From Geobacteraceae bacterium (GTDB lineage Bacteria > Desulfobacterota > Desulfuromonadia > Geobacterales > Geobacteraceae), in the NCBI GenBank assembly GCA_024281055.1, contig JAMXLF010000070.1:56997-120996 (forward strand): a stretch of 64,000 bases of DNA, written 5' to 3'. This document shows positions 28,289-36,103 of the stretch, piece after piece. Positions within the stretch are counted from its first letter, which is position 1, and each line of letters opens with the position of its first letter. A model generated the notes under the pieces. It was not told the DNA's origin. It saw nothing but the letters and a program-made list of their open reading frames with translations, and did no database searches. A program made the position numbers and the translations under genes.

Positions 28289-29024
28289 TCCCGCTGAAGG
28301 ACTACAACCCGACCCGGAGCTTTCCCTTTCTCACCATCGCGCTGATCGCGCTGAACGTTTTGGTCTTCATCCAGGACCGGCTGACCGGCCACCTGGAAAA
28401 GGTTCTTGTCCGGACCGGCGAAGGGGTCGTGACGACGACCCAGTTCGTGGGGGGCTCACCCCCCATTTCGCCCTCGTTCCCGCCCGGCTCATGGTTCATC
28501 CCGCCCTGGAATGGCGGACGGTCTTCACCTCCATGTTTCTCCACGGCAACTGGCTCCACATCGGCTCGAACATGCTCTATCTCTGGATCTTCGGCAACAA
28601 CATCGAGGATACGCTGGGCCGGTTCCGCTTTCTCCTTTTTTACTTCGCCTGTGGTGCCGCAGCGGCGGCCGCGCAGATATTCAGCGATCCCCACTCCACC
28701 ATTCCCATGGTCGGGGCGAGCGGCGCCATCGCGGGGGTGCTCGGTGCGTACCTGATCCTCTTCCCCCGGGCACGGGTCCTCACCCTTGTGCCGATCTTCA
28801 TCATTTTTACCACCGTCGAGCTTCCGGCCTACCTGATCATCGGCTACTGGGCGCTCATACAGTTCGCCAACGCCTACTTTCTGGGAGGAGGAGAGATGCT
28901 GCACGGCGGTGTCGCCTATTTTGCCCATGTGGGCGGGTTTACCGCTGGTATTGTCCTCATCCTCCTCATGCTGGACCACGGAGGGGGGCGCCGGTCCCGG
29001 CGCTCTTCCCGGGGCTGGAGGTAA
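28285..29024 (+). CDS. Rhomboid-family intramembrane serine protease, split between two frames
   Basis: The N-terminal part (MIPLKDYNPTRSFPFLT..., first membrane helix) is read in the frame of ATG 28285, which has GAGGAG upstream. The remaining helices continue in the -1 frame: LHGNWLHIGSNMLYLWIFG, the catalytic GASGAIAGVLGAY with the serine, and AYFAHVGGF with the histidine. The switch maps to GGGGGGC at 28449-28455, aligned as a -1 slippery heptamer with the zero-frame codons. It may be a sequencing error, a true mutation or programmed frameshifting. Without the shift the zero frame runs to 28755 with non-rhomboid sequence. Confidence 0.82.
28448..28465 (+). other. Slippery G run forming a hairpin with a C run
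   Basis: TGGGGGG and CCCCCCA flank a CTCA loop, a 7-base stem that contains the point where the rhomboid gene changes frame. Such a structure can favour ribosomal or polymerase slippage and can also cause sequencing compression. Confidence 0.7.
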
Positions 29025-29047
29025 GAATCAAAAGGAACACTACGAAC

Positions 29048-29638
29048 GTGGGGCAGCAAATCTACCACTATTTCTACGGGCCGCAGAGCATCAACCATAA
29101 GTTGTTCATGCTCATAAATCACACCACCACGCCGTTTCTCGACGTGGTGATGCCGGTTTTCACTCTCCTCGGCGGGTCGCGGCTCGTCTACCTATACTTC
29201 GCCATCCTCGCCATCTGGTACCTCGTCGATAAAAAGGCCATGCCGGGGCGCTACCTGGTCGTCTATTTCGTTGTCACCTTCTTTTCTCTGGGACTGGAGG
29301 AGGCGCTCAAGGGACTGACTCACGTGTCGCGGCCGCCGGTGGCCATCGGACTGGCCCATGTCAGGGTCATCGGTCGGATGAGCAGCTCGTACTCCTTCCC
29401 CTCCGGCCACGCGATCTTTTCCTTCATGACTGCATATACCCTCGGCTACGGCCGGAGCTGGCGGTGGCAGGTGCCGCTTCTTGTCTTCGCGGTGTGCGTC
29501 GCCTACTCCCGGGTCTACGTGGGCGCCCACTACCCCATCGACGTGGCGGCCGGTGGGCTTATCGGCGCGGGGTGCGGGTACCTGGTCTGGAACATCGGGG
29601 AGCGGGTGCGAGGCCAGGGGACAGCACGCAGGAGATAG
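29048..29638 (+). CDS. PAP2-superfamily membrane phosphatase
   Basis: 196 residues from GTG 29048, with AAGGAA upstream at a rather long distance. All three motifs are seen: KGLTHVSRPPV, SFPSGHAIFSF and SRVYVGAHYPIDVAAGG, placed between membrane helices as in lipid phosphatases such as PgpB and BcrC. It probably dephosphorylates undecaprenyl pyrophosphate or phosphatidylglycerol phosphate. It follows the rhomboid gene by 23 bases and closes the HD-rhomboid-PAP2 unit. Confidence 0.87.
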   Translation: MGQQIYHYFYGPQSINHKLFMLINHTTTPFLDVVMPVFTLLGGSRLVYLYFAILAIWYLVDKKAMPGRYLVVYFVVTFFSLGLEEALKGLTHVSRPPVAIGLAHVRVIGRMSSSYSFPSGHAIFSFMTAYTLGYGRSWRWQVPLLVFAVCVAYSRVYVGAHYPIDVAAGGLIGAGCGYLVWNIGERVRGQGTARRR

Positions 29639-29643
29639 GGTCG

Positions 29644-30867
29644 TTATTCCACCTCCACGCGGTGGATCCCCTCCGGCCGCCAGGCCGGGGAGATCACTCG
29701 CGACCCCTGCTCTTCGCCGAGGAGCGTCCCGAAAGTGACCGTGAAGCCGCCGTAGCGCTCGTTCACCCCGTCCATCGCCGCCGTGGCGAGCGCCCTGCGC
29801 CGCTCGTCCGGGAAGAGGGGGAGCTGTTCCCCCTGGTGGCGAAGGCCCGACAGCCTCACCCCGAGGAGCCGGACCGGCTGGGTGAGGACGAAGCTGTCGA
29901 GGATGGTCGTTGCCTCCCGGTAGATCTCCTCGCTGGCATTCGTGTACTCCTGCCGGGTCGCCTGCCGGGTGAAGGTGGAGAAGTCGGCGTACCTGACGGT
30001 CAGGGTCACCGTCTTCCCCCCGACTCGGTATCTTCGTGCCCGCCGTCCCACCATCTCGGCGAGCTGCAGGAGATGGCGCAGGATCTCGTCCCGCCCCTCG
30101 ATGTCCCGCTCCAGGGTCATGCTGTGTCCCACCGACTTCACCTCGGCCGCCTCTTCCTCGGGGACGACCGGCGACTCGTCCACCCCCAGTCCCATCAGGT
30201 GGAGCCGCGTGCCGACGATGCCGAAGTGCTTCGTCAGGACCTCCACCGGAAAGCGCCCCAGGTCGCCGCAGGTTCTGATGCCGTAGAGGGCGAGGACCCG
30301 CTCCGTCTGCCGGCCGATGCCGCACATTTCCCTGATCGGCACCGTATCGAGGATGCGTCCCACCGCCTCCGGGGGGATGACCGTGAGGCCGTCCGGCTTT
30401 TTCATCTCCGAGGCGAGCTTGGCGAGGAGCTTGTTGGGGGCGATGCCGATGGAGCAGGTAAGGCCGAAGGCGTGGCTGATCCGGGTCTTGATGAGGCGGG
30501 CGATCCGCTCGGCCCCGCCGAAGAGCGAGAGCGAGCCGGTCACGTCAAGGAACGCCTCGTCGATGGAGAAGACCTCCACCAGCGGGGTGAAATCCCGGAG
30601 GATGGCCATGATACCGGCCGAGGTGTGGGTGTACTTGCGATTATCGGCGACGACGAGGGTGAGCTCCGGGCAGTGGCGGCGCGCCTCACCCACGGTCATG
30701 CCGGTTTTCACGCCGCTGGCCCGCGCCTCGTACGAGGCGGTCAGGATCACGGTCCGGCTGGCGCTCCCCACCACGGCGATGGGTCTGCCGAGCAGCGCCG
30801 GGTTTGCCTGCTGCTCCACCGAGGCGAAGAAGGCGTTCATGTCGAGATGGAGGATGGTGCGGGTCAC
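29644..30867 (-). CDS. dinB: DNA polymerase IV (Y-family translesion polymerase)
   Basis: 407 residues. The catalytic acidic motifs are LHLDMNAFFASVEQ and VFSIDEAFLDVTG. Next come SIGIAPNKLLAKLASEMKKP, the helix-hairpin-helix MCGIGRQTERVLALYGI, and the little-finger domain with VTLTVRYADFSTFTR. The GTG start at 30867 overlaps the stop of the upstream small gene (GTGA), which fixes both. It copies past lesions during the SOS response; lexA two genes upstream supports SOS control. The C-terminus lacks an obvious clamp-binding motif. Confidence 0.95.
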   Translation of the reverse strand: MTRTILHLDMNAFFASVEQQANPALLGRPIAVVGSASRTVILTASYEARASGVKTGMTVGEARRHCPELTLVVADNRKYTHTSAGIMAILRDFTPLVEVFSIDEAFLDVTGSLSLFGGAERIARLIKTRISHAFGLTCSIGIAPNKLLAKLASEMKKPDGLTVIPPEAVGRILDTVPIREMCGIGRQTERVLALYGIRTCGDLGRFPVEVLTKHFGIVGTRLHLMGLGVDESPVVPEEEAAEVKSVGHSMTLERDIEGRDEILRHLLQLAEMVGRRARRYRVGGKTVTLTVRYADFSTFTRQATRQEYTNASEEIYREATTILDSFVLTQPVRLLGVRLSGLRHQGEQLPLFPDERRRALATAAMDGVNERYGGFTVTFGTLLGEEQGSRVISPAWRPEGIHRVEVE

Positions 30868-31112
30868 GGTCGTGCATCCACCGCTGTCAGCGCCCAGAGC
30901 TGGCTCGCGACGTTGTAGACAAGCTCGAACAGATTGGCGCCGTCGGAGACGGCGAAGTGGAAGATGGTCGTCTCTCCCTGCCGTTCCCGCCAGGTGTAGG
31001 TGACTTCCCGCACCGTGTACTTGCGCCGTCCCCAGTCGAACCAGACCGGCCGGACGCTGTCTCCCGGCCCGAAGACCACGGCGACGCGGATTTGTTCCCG
31101 TATTCGCTGCAT
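30864..31112 (-). CDS. Small SOS-operon protein (DUF6504-like)
   Basis: 82 residues. The central part (VRPVWFDWGRRKYTVREVTY, FHFAVSDGANLFELVYN) resembles DUF6504-type proteins as I recall them: small beta-rich proteins found beside translesion-polymerase genes. Its stop overlaps the dinB start by four bases, so it is probably made with DinB and may assist it. No ribosome binding site precedes ATG 31112: the position is filled by four copies of a 7-base repeat, so a downstream start is possible. The family name is a recollection, not a search result. Confidence 0.75.
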   Translation of the reverse strand: MQRIREQIRVAVVFGPGDSVRPVWFDWGRRKYTVREVTYTWRERQGETTIFHFAVSDGANLFELVYNVASQLWALTAVDARP

Positions 31113-31113
31113 G

Positions 31114-31141
31114 ATGGTGAATGGTGAATGGTGAATGGTGA
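31114..31141. repeat. Four perfect copies of ATGGTGA
   Basis: A heptamer tandem repeat begins two bases upstream of the small SOS-operon gene's start codon and occupies its expected ribosome binding site. On the minus strand the unit reads TCACCAT. Confidence 0.95.
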
Positions 31142-31187
31142 AAAGCAGAAGCGTTCAATCCCCTTTTCACGTTCCCCGTTCACTGGT

Positions 31188-31790
31188 TTATTCCAGTTCC
31201 CGGTAGATGGCGATTACCTTGCCGACAATCACGACTTCCCCTTCCCCCGGTCGGACAATGATCGCCTCCATGTTGGGATTCTCCGGCTGGAGGCGGATAT
31301 GGTCCCTTGCCTGGTAGAAGCGCTTCAGGGTAGCCTCGCCGTCGATCATGGCGACGACGATGTCCCGGTTGGCGGCTACGGGTTGCGGCCGCACGAGGGC
31401 CAGGTCCCCCTCCCGGATGGCGGCGTTGATCATGGAGTCCCCCTTGATCCGGAGGAAGAAGCACCCCTCTCCCTTGACCCGGCTCCGGTCGAGGCTGACA
31501 TACCCCTCGATATCCTCGATGGCCGGCTGGAGCGCGCCGGCCCGAACCATGCCGACGATGGGGAGAGGGACGGCCGCCGCGCGGCCGATCACCTCGATCC
31601 CCCGGGAGTTGCCCGGGTGTCTGCGGATGAACCCCTTGCGCTCCAGGGCGTCCAGGTGCTTCATCACCCCGAGGGTGCCGCTCGCCCGAAGGTGTCGGGC
31701 GATCTCCCGCAGAGTGGGGGGGCAGCCATGGCCGTCAAGGTGAAACGTGATGAATTCGAGCACCTGCTGCTGGCGCGGGGTAAGTTCCAT
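31188..31790 (-). CDS. lexA: LexA repressor/autoprotease
   Basis: 200 residues from ATG 31790, which has GAGGAG directly upstream and begins MELTPRQQQVLEFI, aligning with E. coli LexA; ATG 31805 and TTG 31814 are alternatives. The N-terminal helix-turn-helix contains PTLREIARHLRASGTLGVMKHLDALERKG. The self-cleavage Ala-Gly lies in VRAGALQ, the catalytic Ser in IKGDSMINA and the Lys in DGEATLKRFY. RecA-stimulated cleavage would derepress this operon (lexA, small gene, dinB). A palindromic operator covers the transcription start. Confidence 0.97.
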   Translation of the reverse strand: MELTPRQQQVLEFITFHLDGHGCPPTLREIARHLRASGTLGVMKHLDALERKGFIRRHPGNSRGIEVIGRAAAVPLPIVGMVRAGALQPAIEDIEGYVSLDRSRVKGEGCFFLRIKGDSMINAAIREGDLALVRPQPVAANRDIVVAMIDGEATLKRFYQARDHIRLQPENPNMEAIIVRPGEGEVVIVGKVIAIYRELE

Positions 31791-31805
31791 CTGCTCCTCT
31801 TTCAT

Positions 31806-31823
31806 GGTTATCAAATGATAACC
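31806..31823. promoter_or_regulatory. LexA operator (SOS box)
   Basis: The sequence GGTTATCAAATGATAACC is a perfect palindrome and fits GGTT-N2-C-N4-G-N3-ACC, which I recall as the Geobacter LexA consensus. It overlaps the predicted transcription start. Confidence 0.93.
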
Positions 31824-31826
31824 ATG

Positions 31827-31855
31827 ATGTTAGCACTGTGATTTCCTGCTGTCAA
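31827..31855 (-). promoter_or_regulatory. lexA promoter
   Basis: On the minus strand TTGACA (31850-31855) and TAACAT (31827-31832) have a 17-base spacer, placing the transcript start near 31820, inside the LexA operator. Confidence 0.85.
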
Positions 31856-31890
31856 GGGGCGGTTTTTCCAGCGCCGGCCGCGACAAAGGG

Positions 31891-31919
31891 TTGACAAGAG
31901 GCGTCGGAGCGGGGAAAAT
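31891..31919 (+). promoter_or_regulatory. Possible promoter of the CNNM/HlyC gene
   Basis: TTGACA at 31891-31896 is followed after 17 bases by GAAAAT (31914-31919). The -35 element is perfect but the -10 element is weak. Confidence 0.4.
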
Positions 31920-31961
31920 GAAAAAAATATCCATGAGAATTGCCTTGTGCGGAGGAACTAG

Positions 31962-33281
31962 TTGGACACCGTCACCCTGGAAATCATCGTCATCGTCGTC
32001 CTGATCCTGCTCAACGGCTTCTTCGCCTGTTCCGAGTTCGCCATCATCTCCATCCGGAAGAGCCGGGTGGCCCAGCTCGCGGCGTCGGGGGAGGAGCGGG
32101 CGAAGCTGGTCGAGGCGCTACAGAAGGACCCCCACCGGCTCCTGGCCGTTGTGCAGATCGGGATGACGGTGGTGGGCTCCACGGCGTCGGCGGTCGGCGG
32201 CGTCATCGCCGTCGAGCACCTGAAGCCGTTCCTCCAAGGGCTTCCCTACGCGTTCGTGCGCAACGCGGCCGAGCCGATCGCCGTCACCATCGTCGTTGTC
32301 ATCCTCTCGTACCTGATTCTCATCCTCGGCGAGCTTGTGCCCAAGACCATCGGCCTGCAGTATGCCGATCCCATGGCCCTCAGGGTCGCGAAGCCGATCA
32401 CCTTCCTGGCGCGGGTGGGGGTGGCTGTCGTGTCGCTGCTGACCGTGTCGAGCAAAGCTGTCCTGCGGCTTTTGCGGATCAAGGGGGAAGGGCGGGCGTT
32501 CATCACCCGCGAGGAGGTGCAGCACATCGTCGCAGAGGGGCACGAAACCGGGGTCTTCAGCGCCGCCGAGAGCGAGTACATTCGCAACATCTTCGATTTT
32601 ACCCACACCTACGTCCGCGAGGTGATGGTTCCCCGCACCCGGATGGTGGCCCTCGATCTGGAGCTTTCGCGGCAGGAGATGCTGGCGACTGTCCTCGACA
32701 ACATGTACTCCCGCTACCCGGTCTTCCGCGGCAGCATCGAGAACATCGTCGGCTTCATCCACGGCAAGGACTTTCTCGGGCGGATGGTGACCGAGCCCGA
32801 GTTCGATATCGCAACCATCGTGCGCCCCCCCTACTACGTGCCGGAAGGAAAGCGGGTGAACGACCTGCTGAAAGAGATGCAGCGCAAGCGCAGCCACATG
32901 GCGCTCGTGGTGGACGAGTACGGCGGGATCAGCGGCCTCGTGACCACCGAGGATCTCCTGGAGGAGCTGGTGGGGGAGATCGAGGACGAGCACGACATCG
33001 GCGAGCCGCGCCGCGTGCAGAGGCTTCCCGACGGGAGCCTCCTCGTGGATGCCCTCATCTCCATCAGCGACCTTGAGGACCTCCTCGGGATCAAGCTGGA
33101 GGAGGGGCTCCCCTACGACACCCTGGCAGGGCTCATCCTCGATGAGCTCGGCCGCTTCCCGGAGAAGGGGGAGCGGGTGGAGTGGCACGGCTTTCTCCTC
33201 ACCTGCGAGGAGGTGAAGGCGACCGCCATCGTCAAGGTGCGGATCGGCAAAGTGGAAGAGAAGGCGGAGGAAATGTCCTAG
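31962..33281 (+). CDS. CNNM/HlyC-CorC family transporter with CBS domains
   Basis: 439 residues from TTG 31962, with GGAGGA well placed upstream. The DUF21/CNNM membrane domain (three or four helices, LLNGFFACSEFAIISIRKSR, VVQIGMTVVGSTASAVGG) is followed by a CBS pair (VMVPRTRMVALDLE, MALVVDEYGGISGLVTTEDLLEELVGEI) and a C-terminal CorC_HlyC domain (DGSLLVDALISISDLEDLLG). Homologues affect magnesium or cobalt movement and were once called haemolysins. A terminator shared with the convergent TerC gene follows. Confidence 0.92.
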   Translation: MDTVTLEIIVIVVLILLNGFFACSEFAIISIRKSRVAQLAASGEERAKLVEALQKDPHRLLAVVQIGMTVVGSTASAVGGVIAVEHLKPFLQGLPYAFVRNAAEPIAVTIVVVILSYLILILGELVPKTIGLQYADPMALRVAKPITFLARVGVAVVSLLTVSSKAVLRLLRIKGEGRAFITREEVQHIVAEGHETGVFSAAESEYIRNIFDFTHTYVREVMVPRTRMVALDLELSRQEMLATVLDNMYSRYPVFRGSIENIVGFIHGKDFLGRMVTEPEFDIATIVRPPYYVPEGKRVNDLLKEMQRKRSHMALVVDEYGGISGLVTTEDLLEELVGEIEDEHDIGEPRRVQRLPDGSLLVDALISISDLEDLLGIKLEEGLPYDTLAGLILDELGRFPEKGERVEWHGFLLTCEEVKATAIVKVRIGKVEEKAEEMS

Positions 33282-33307
33282 CGGTGATGAAAGAGAGCCG
33301 CGTTGGG

Positions 33308-33337
33308 AAAAGGGGGTTCCGGTGAACGCCCTTTTTT
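33308..33337. terminator. Terminator between CNNM/HlyC and terC-like genes
   Basis: AAAAGGG-G-GTTC pairs with GAAC-G-CCCTTTT around a 4-base loop with one G-G mismatch, followed by a T run. The A run on the other side lets it serve the convergent minus-strand gene too. Confidence 0.85.
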
Positions 33338-33346
33338 CTTGCCTGG

Positions 33347-34273
33347 TCAGTGCCGGGGGTGGGCCCGTTTGCCGATGGTGACCGAGGCGAGGATGGTCAC
33401 GGCGAGGGCGCCGGCGATCACCCCGAGGGAAACGGAGATGGGGAGGGGGTAGATGGAGGAGAGGATCATCTTGGCGCCGACGAAGGCGAGGATGAAGGAG
33501 ACCCCCAGCTTCAGGTAGACGAACATCCGGATGACGTTGGCCAGCAGGTAGTAGAGGGAGCGCAGTCCCATGATGGCGAAGACGTTGGAAGTGTAGACGA
33601 TGAAGGGATCCCGCGTCACGGCCAGCACCGCCGGGATGGAGTCTACCGCAAAGATCACGTCGCTCGATTCCACCACGAGCAGCGTCAGAAAGAGTGGAGT
33701 GGCGGCGGTAAGGCCTCCTTTTCTGATGAAGAACCGGTCCCCTCGCACCCGCTTGGTTATGGGGACGAACTTCCTCACCAGCCGCACCAGCAGGTTTTTC
33801 TCCGGCTCGATCTTCTCCTCCCCGCCGAAGGCCATCCTGATTCCGGTAACGACCAGGACGGCGCCGAAGACATAGATCATCCAGTGGAAGCGCTCGATCA
33901 GTCCGATTCCCACCAGGATGAATACCGCCCGCATCGCCAGGGCGCCGAGGATCCCCCACTTGAGGATTTTCGGCTGGTGCGCCCTGGAGATATGGAAATA
34001 GGAGAAGATCATGATGAAGACGAAGAGATTGTCGACGGAGAGGGATTCTTCGATGATGTAGCCGGTGAAGAACTCGAGGGCCTTGGTCGGCCCCATGCGA
34101 TAGTATATCCAGCCGTTGAAGGCGAGGGCCAGGGTGACCCAGGCCACGGTCCAGGCGAGCGCTTCGCGGAACCCGATTTCGTGACTCTTCCGGCTGAACA
34201 CCCCCATGTCGAGGATGAACATGGTGAGCATGACTACGGCGAAACCGAGCCACATGGGCGCTTGAGTGAACAT
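33347..34273 (-). CDS. TerC/Alx family integral membrane protein
   Basis: 308 residues with about nine membrane spans. Conserved acidic motifs include IIEESLSVDNLFVFIMIF and LLVVESSDVIFAVDSIPAVLAVTRDPFIVYTSNVFAIMGLRS, definitive for TerC/Alx proteins. Alx-type members are linked to manganese export; others to tellurite resistance. GGAG lies ~8 bases before ATG 34273. The divergent neighbour is a UPF0016 protein, a family also implicated in Mn2+ export, so a shared role in manganese homeostasis is plausible. No yybP-ykoY riboswitch is visible. Confidence 0.92.
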   Translation of the reverse strand: MFTQAPMWLGFAVVMLTMFILDMGVFSRKSHEIGFREALAWTVAWVTLALAFNGWIYYRMGPTKALEFFTGYIIEESLSVDNLFVFIMIFSYFHISRAHQPKILKWGILGALAMRAVFILVGIGLIERFHWMIYVFGAVLVVTGIRMAFGGEEKIEPEKNLLVRLVRKFVPITKRVRGDRFFIRKGGLTAATPLFLTLLVVESSDVIFAVDSIPAVLAVTRDPFIVYTSNVFAIMGLRSLYYLLANVIRMFVYLKLGVSFILAFVGAKMILSSIYPLPISVSLGVIAGALAVTILASVTIGKRAHPRH

Positions 34274-34356
34274 GGATGCTCCGGTGGATTAAGCTGATTG
34301 CTGGCGAAGCCCGCCAATCATCCACTATAGCAGAGAGAGAAAAATGATGTCCAATC

Positions 34357-34375
34357 CTTTCGCGAGCCGCGAAAG
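34357..34375. other. Hairpin between divergent terC-like and UPF0016 genes
   Basis: CTTTCGCG and CGCGAAAG form a perfect 8-base stem around AGC. No T run follows and both genes point away, so it is more likely an operator or leader structure than a terminator. Confidence 0.5.
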
Positions 34376-34441
34376 ACGGAAGTCCCCTTGCTATTTGCGG
34401 GTTAATCCGTTACCATTCTGAAAACTATACTGGGAGTTCCA

Positions 34442-35035
34442 GTGAATTCCACCATATTTTTCACCACCTTTGGCCTCATCTTTCTTGCCGAGCTGGGTGA
34501 CAAGACCCAACTCACCGCCATGGCCCTGGCGACCCATTTTTCCTGGAAGCGGACCTTTGCCGGAATCGCCGCCGCCTTTGCCCTGCTCAACATCGGTGCG
34601 GTGCTGGCCGGTACCATCCTCTCCGGGCTCTTCCACCGGCACATGCTCTGGATCAAGCTCGCCTCGGCGCTCCTCTTTCTCTTCTTCGGGATTGCCTCCC
34701 TGCTGGCGAAAAGGTATGATCCCGCTGCGGAAGAGGCGGAAGAGAGCAGGTTCAAGGGGCGGGGGCCGGTCGTCACATCCTTCTGCATGATCTTCCTGGC
34801 GGAACTGGGGGACAAGACCCAACTGGTCACCGCCAGTCTCGCCGCACAGCACGACTCACCCCTCTCGGTCTTTGCCGGCTCCACCCTGGCCCTCTGGTCG
34901 GTCTCCCTGATCGGCATCTTCCTCGGCCGGCAACTCACCCGGTTCGTTTCCCTCACTTCCATCCACCGTGGCGCCGGCGTGCTCTTCCTCCTCTTCGCCG
35001 TCGTCATCCTCTATCAGATATTCTTCATTCATTAA
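34442..35035 (+). CDS. UPF0016/GDT1-family putative Mn2+ exporter
   Basis: 197 residues from GTG 34442 with GGGAG upstream. The protein is an internal duplication: two halves of three membrane helices each begin with the signature ELGDKTQ (FLAELGDKTQLTAMALA and FLAELGDKTQLVTASLA), as in the GDT1/TMEM165/MneA cation exporter family. A short charged loop (KRYDPAAEEAEESRFKGRG) joins them. It likely moves Mn2+ or Ca2+ out of the cytoplasm. Confidence 0.92.
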   Translation: MNSTIFFTTFGLIFLAELGDKTQLTAMALATHFSWKRTFAGIAAAFALLNIGAVLAGTILSGLFHRHMLWIKLASALLFLFFGIASLLAKRYDPAAEEAEESRFKGRGPVVTSFCMIFLAELGDKTQLVTASLAAQHDSPLSVFAGSTLALWSVSLIGIFLGRQLTRFVSLTSIHRGAGVLFLLFAVVILYQIFFIH

Positions 35036-35042
35036 CTCTCAG

Positions 35043-35071
35043 TTGCATTTTGGCGGGGGCGAGCCTACAAT
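35043..35071 (+). promoter_or_regulatory. Promoter upstream of the tonB-like gene
   Basis: TTGCAT (35043-35048) and TACAAT (35066-35071) have a 17-base spacer. Transcription should begin near 35077-35079, about 100 bases ahead of the start codon. Confidence 0.7.
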
Positions 35072-35076
35072 AAAAA

Positions 35077-35166
35077 GGTTTGCTGTGTAGAACCGGTGCC
35101 TCGGGGCACCACGCCAATGGCGAAGTACCCGAACTCGCCCGTGAGCATTGTGCGGGCAAGATTTTT
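35077..35166 (+). ncRNA. Candidate structured RNA leader or small RNA
   Basis: Downstream of the promoter lie four consecutive hairpins: GGTT/AACC (35077-35094), GGTGCC-TCGG-GGCACC (35095-35110), CGCC-AAT-GGCG (35112-35122), and GCCCG/CGGGC (35137-35157) followed by AAGATTTTT. The last resembles an intrinsic terminator, which would make this an attenuated leader of the tonB-like gene or a ~90-base free RNA. It does not match the c-di-GMP, Mn, cobalamin or other riboswitch consensus that I can recall. Confidence 0.45.
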
Positions 35167-35181
35167 ATTCGACGGGAATCC

Positions 35182-36045
35182 ATGTCCGATCGCTTTATCG
35201 AAAAGGCATTCCTCTACCTGGTTGCACTTTCCCTGCTGTTGCACGTGGTGGTCTTTGCCGTCATCGCCTACCTTCCCCAGGAAAAAAAGGCCGTCAAGCA
35301 GGAGCCGTACATGGTCGAGCTGGAAGACCTTCCGCCGCCGCTGGGACCTCCGGCCAGGGAGGAGAAACCGGCCAGACGGCAGGCGGAGGAGAGACGGCGC
35401 GTTCCCAAGGAAAGCGCGCCGAAGGGGGAACAGGAGAAAACGCGCCTTCCGGTACTTCCGCAACCGCCCGCTCCCGTTCCATCCCCGCCGCGGGGAGGGG
35501 TGGCCCAGCAGCCGGTTCAGCCACCCCGGGCGGCGGAAAGCGGAACGGCACCGTCCAGGGTGGCGCCACCCGGCGAAAGCATTCTCAAACCGAGGCGCCA
35601 GGAAGCTCCCGGTATCTCCCAGCTCATGCCCAGTGCCGGGAAGATGGCCAAGCTGGAAGAGGGCTACCGCAAGAAATACGGCCCCGAAGTGGAGGAAGGC
35701 GAAGCCAGATTCCTCAACACCGACGATATCCAGTTCGGGTCATTCCTGCGCCGTTTCGAGACGGCGGTGTACGGGGTCTGGCGCTATCCGCAGGAAGCGG
35801 CCCGGATGGGGGTCGAGGGGGTGACGGGGGTGAGGATTACCTTCAATCGGAAAGGCGAGATCGAACATATCGAAATTCTGGAAAGCTCAGGGAGCCGGAT
35901 TCTCGACGACGAGGTGGGCAGGACACTGCGTGCGATCGGTCCTGTCGGCGGGTTCCCGAAGGCGTACGACAAGGATACCTTCAACCTCATCGCCTTTTTC
36001 CAGTACGGGATCATAAGGGGAGTGAGCAGGGGGTCGCTGCATTAG
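35182..36045 (+). CDS. TonB-family energy transducer-like protein
   Basis: 287 residues from ATG 35182; longer upstream frames cross the structured leader. One N-terminal membrane helix (FLYLVALSLLLHVVVFAVIAYL) is followed by a long Pro/Arg/Glu-rich periplasm-spanning linker and a TonB_C-like domain (VWRYPQEAARMGVEGVTGVRITFNRKGEI, ILESSGSRILDDEV). It should couple inner-membrane proton force to an outer-membrane receptor. No exbB/exbD or receptor gene is adjacent, so it is a stand-alone tonB. Control by the structured leader is possible. Confidence 0.85.
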   Translation: MSDRFIEKAFLYLVALSLLLHVVVFAVIAYLPQEKKAVKQEPYMVELEDLPPPLGPPAREEKPARRQAEERRRVPKESAPKGEQEKTRLPVLPQPPAPVPSPPRGGVAQQPVQPPRAAESGTAPSRVAPPGESILKPRRQEAPGISQLMPSAGKMAKLEEGYRKKYGPEVEEGEARFLNTDDIQFGSFLRRFETAVYGVWRYPQEAARMGVEGVTGVRITFNRKGEIEHIEILESSGSRILDDEVGRTLRAIGPVGGFPKAYDKDTFNLIAFFQYGIIRGVSRGSLH

Positions 36046-36103
36046 GCCGGGGCCGGTTAAGACCTCTTAATGGCAGGCCTTTCACCGTTTACTTTTTCAC
36101 CAT

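Noticed and set aside
28285..28755. Reading the zero frame of the rhomboid gene to its own stop as a separate protein
   Set aside because: After 28455 the zero frame turns into Ser/Arg/Pro-rich shadow sequence, while the -1 frame carries the rhomboid helices and catalytic residues.
29464..30918. 484-codon + strand frame opposite dinB
   Set aside because: It overlaps all of dinB, whose catalytic motifs are intact, and shows only biased shadow composition.
34274..34441. yybP-ykoY manganese riboswitch between the TerC-like and UPF0016 genes
   Set aside because: Gene families fit, but the conserved loops are not found on either strand; only a simple 8-base hairpin is present.
35077..35166. c-di-GMP (GEMM) or cobalamin riboswitch before the tonB-like gene
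   Set aside because: The conserved bases of either class that I know are absent; kept only as an unassigned structured leader.
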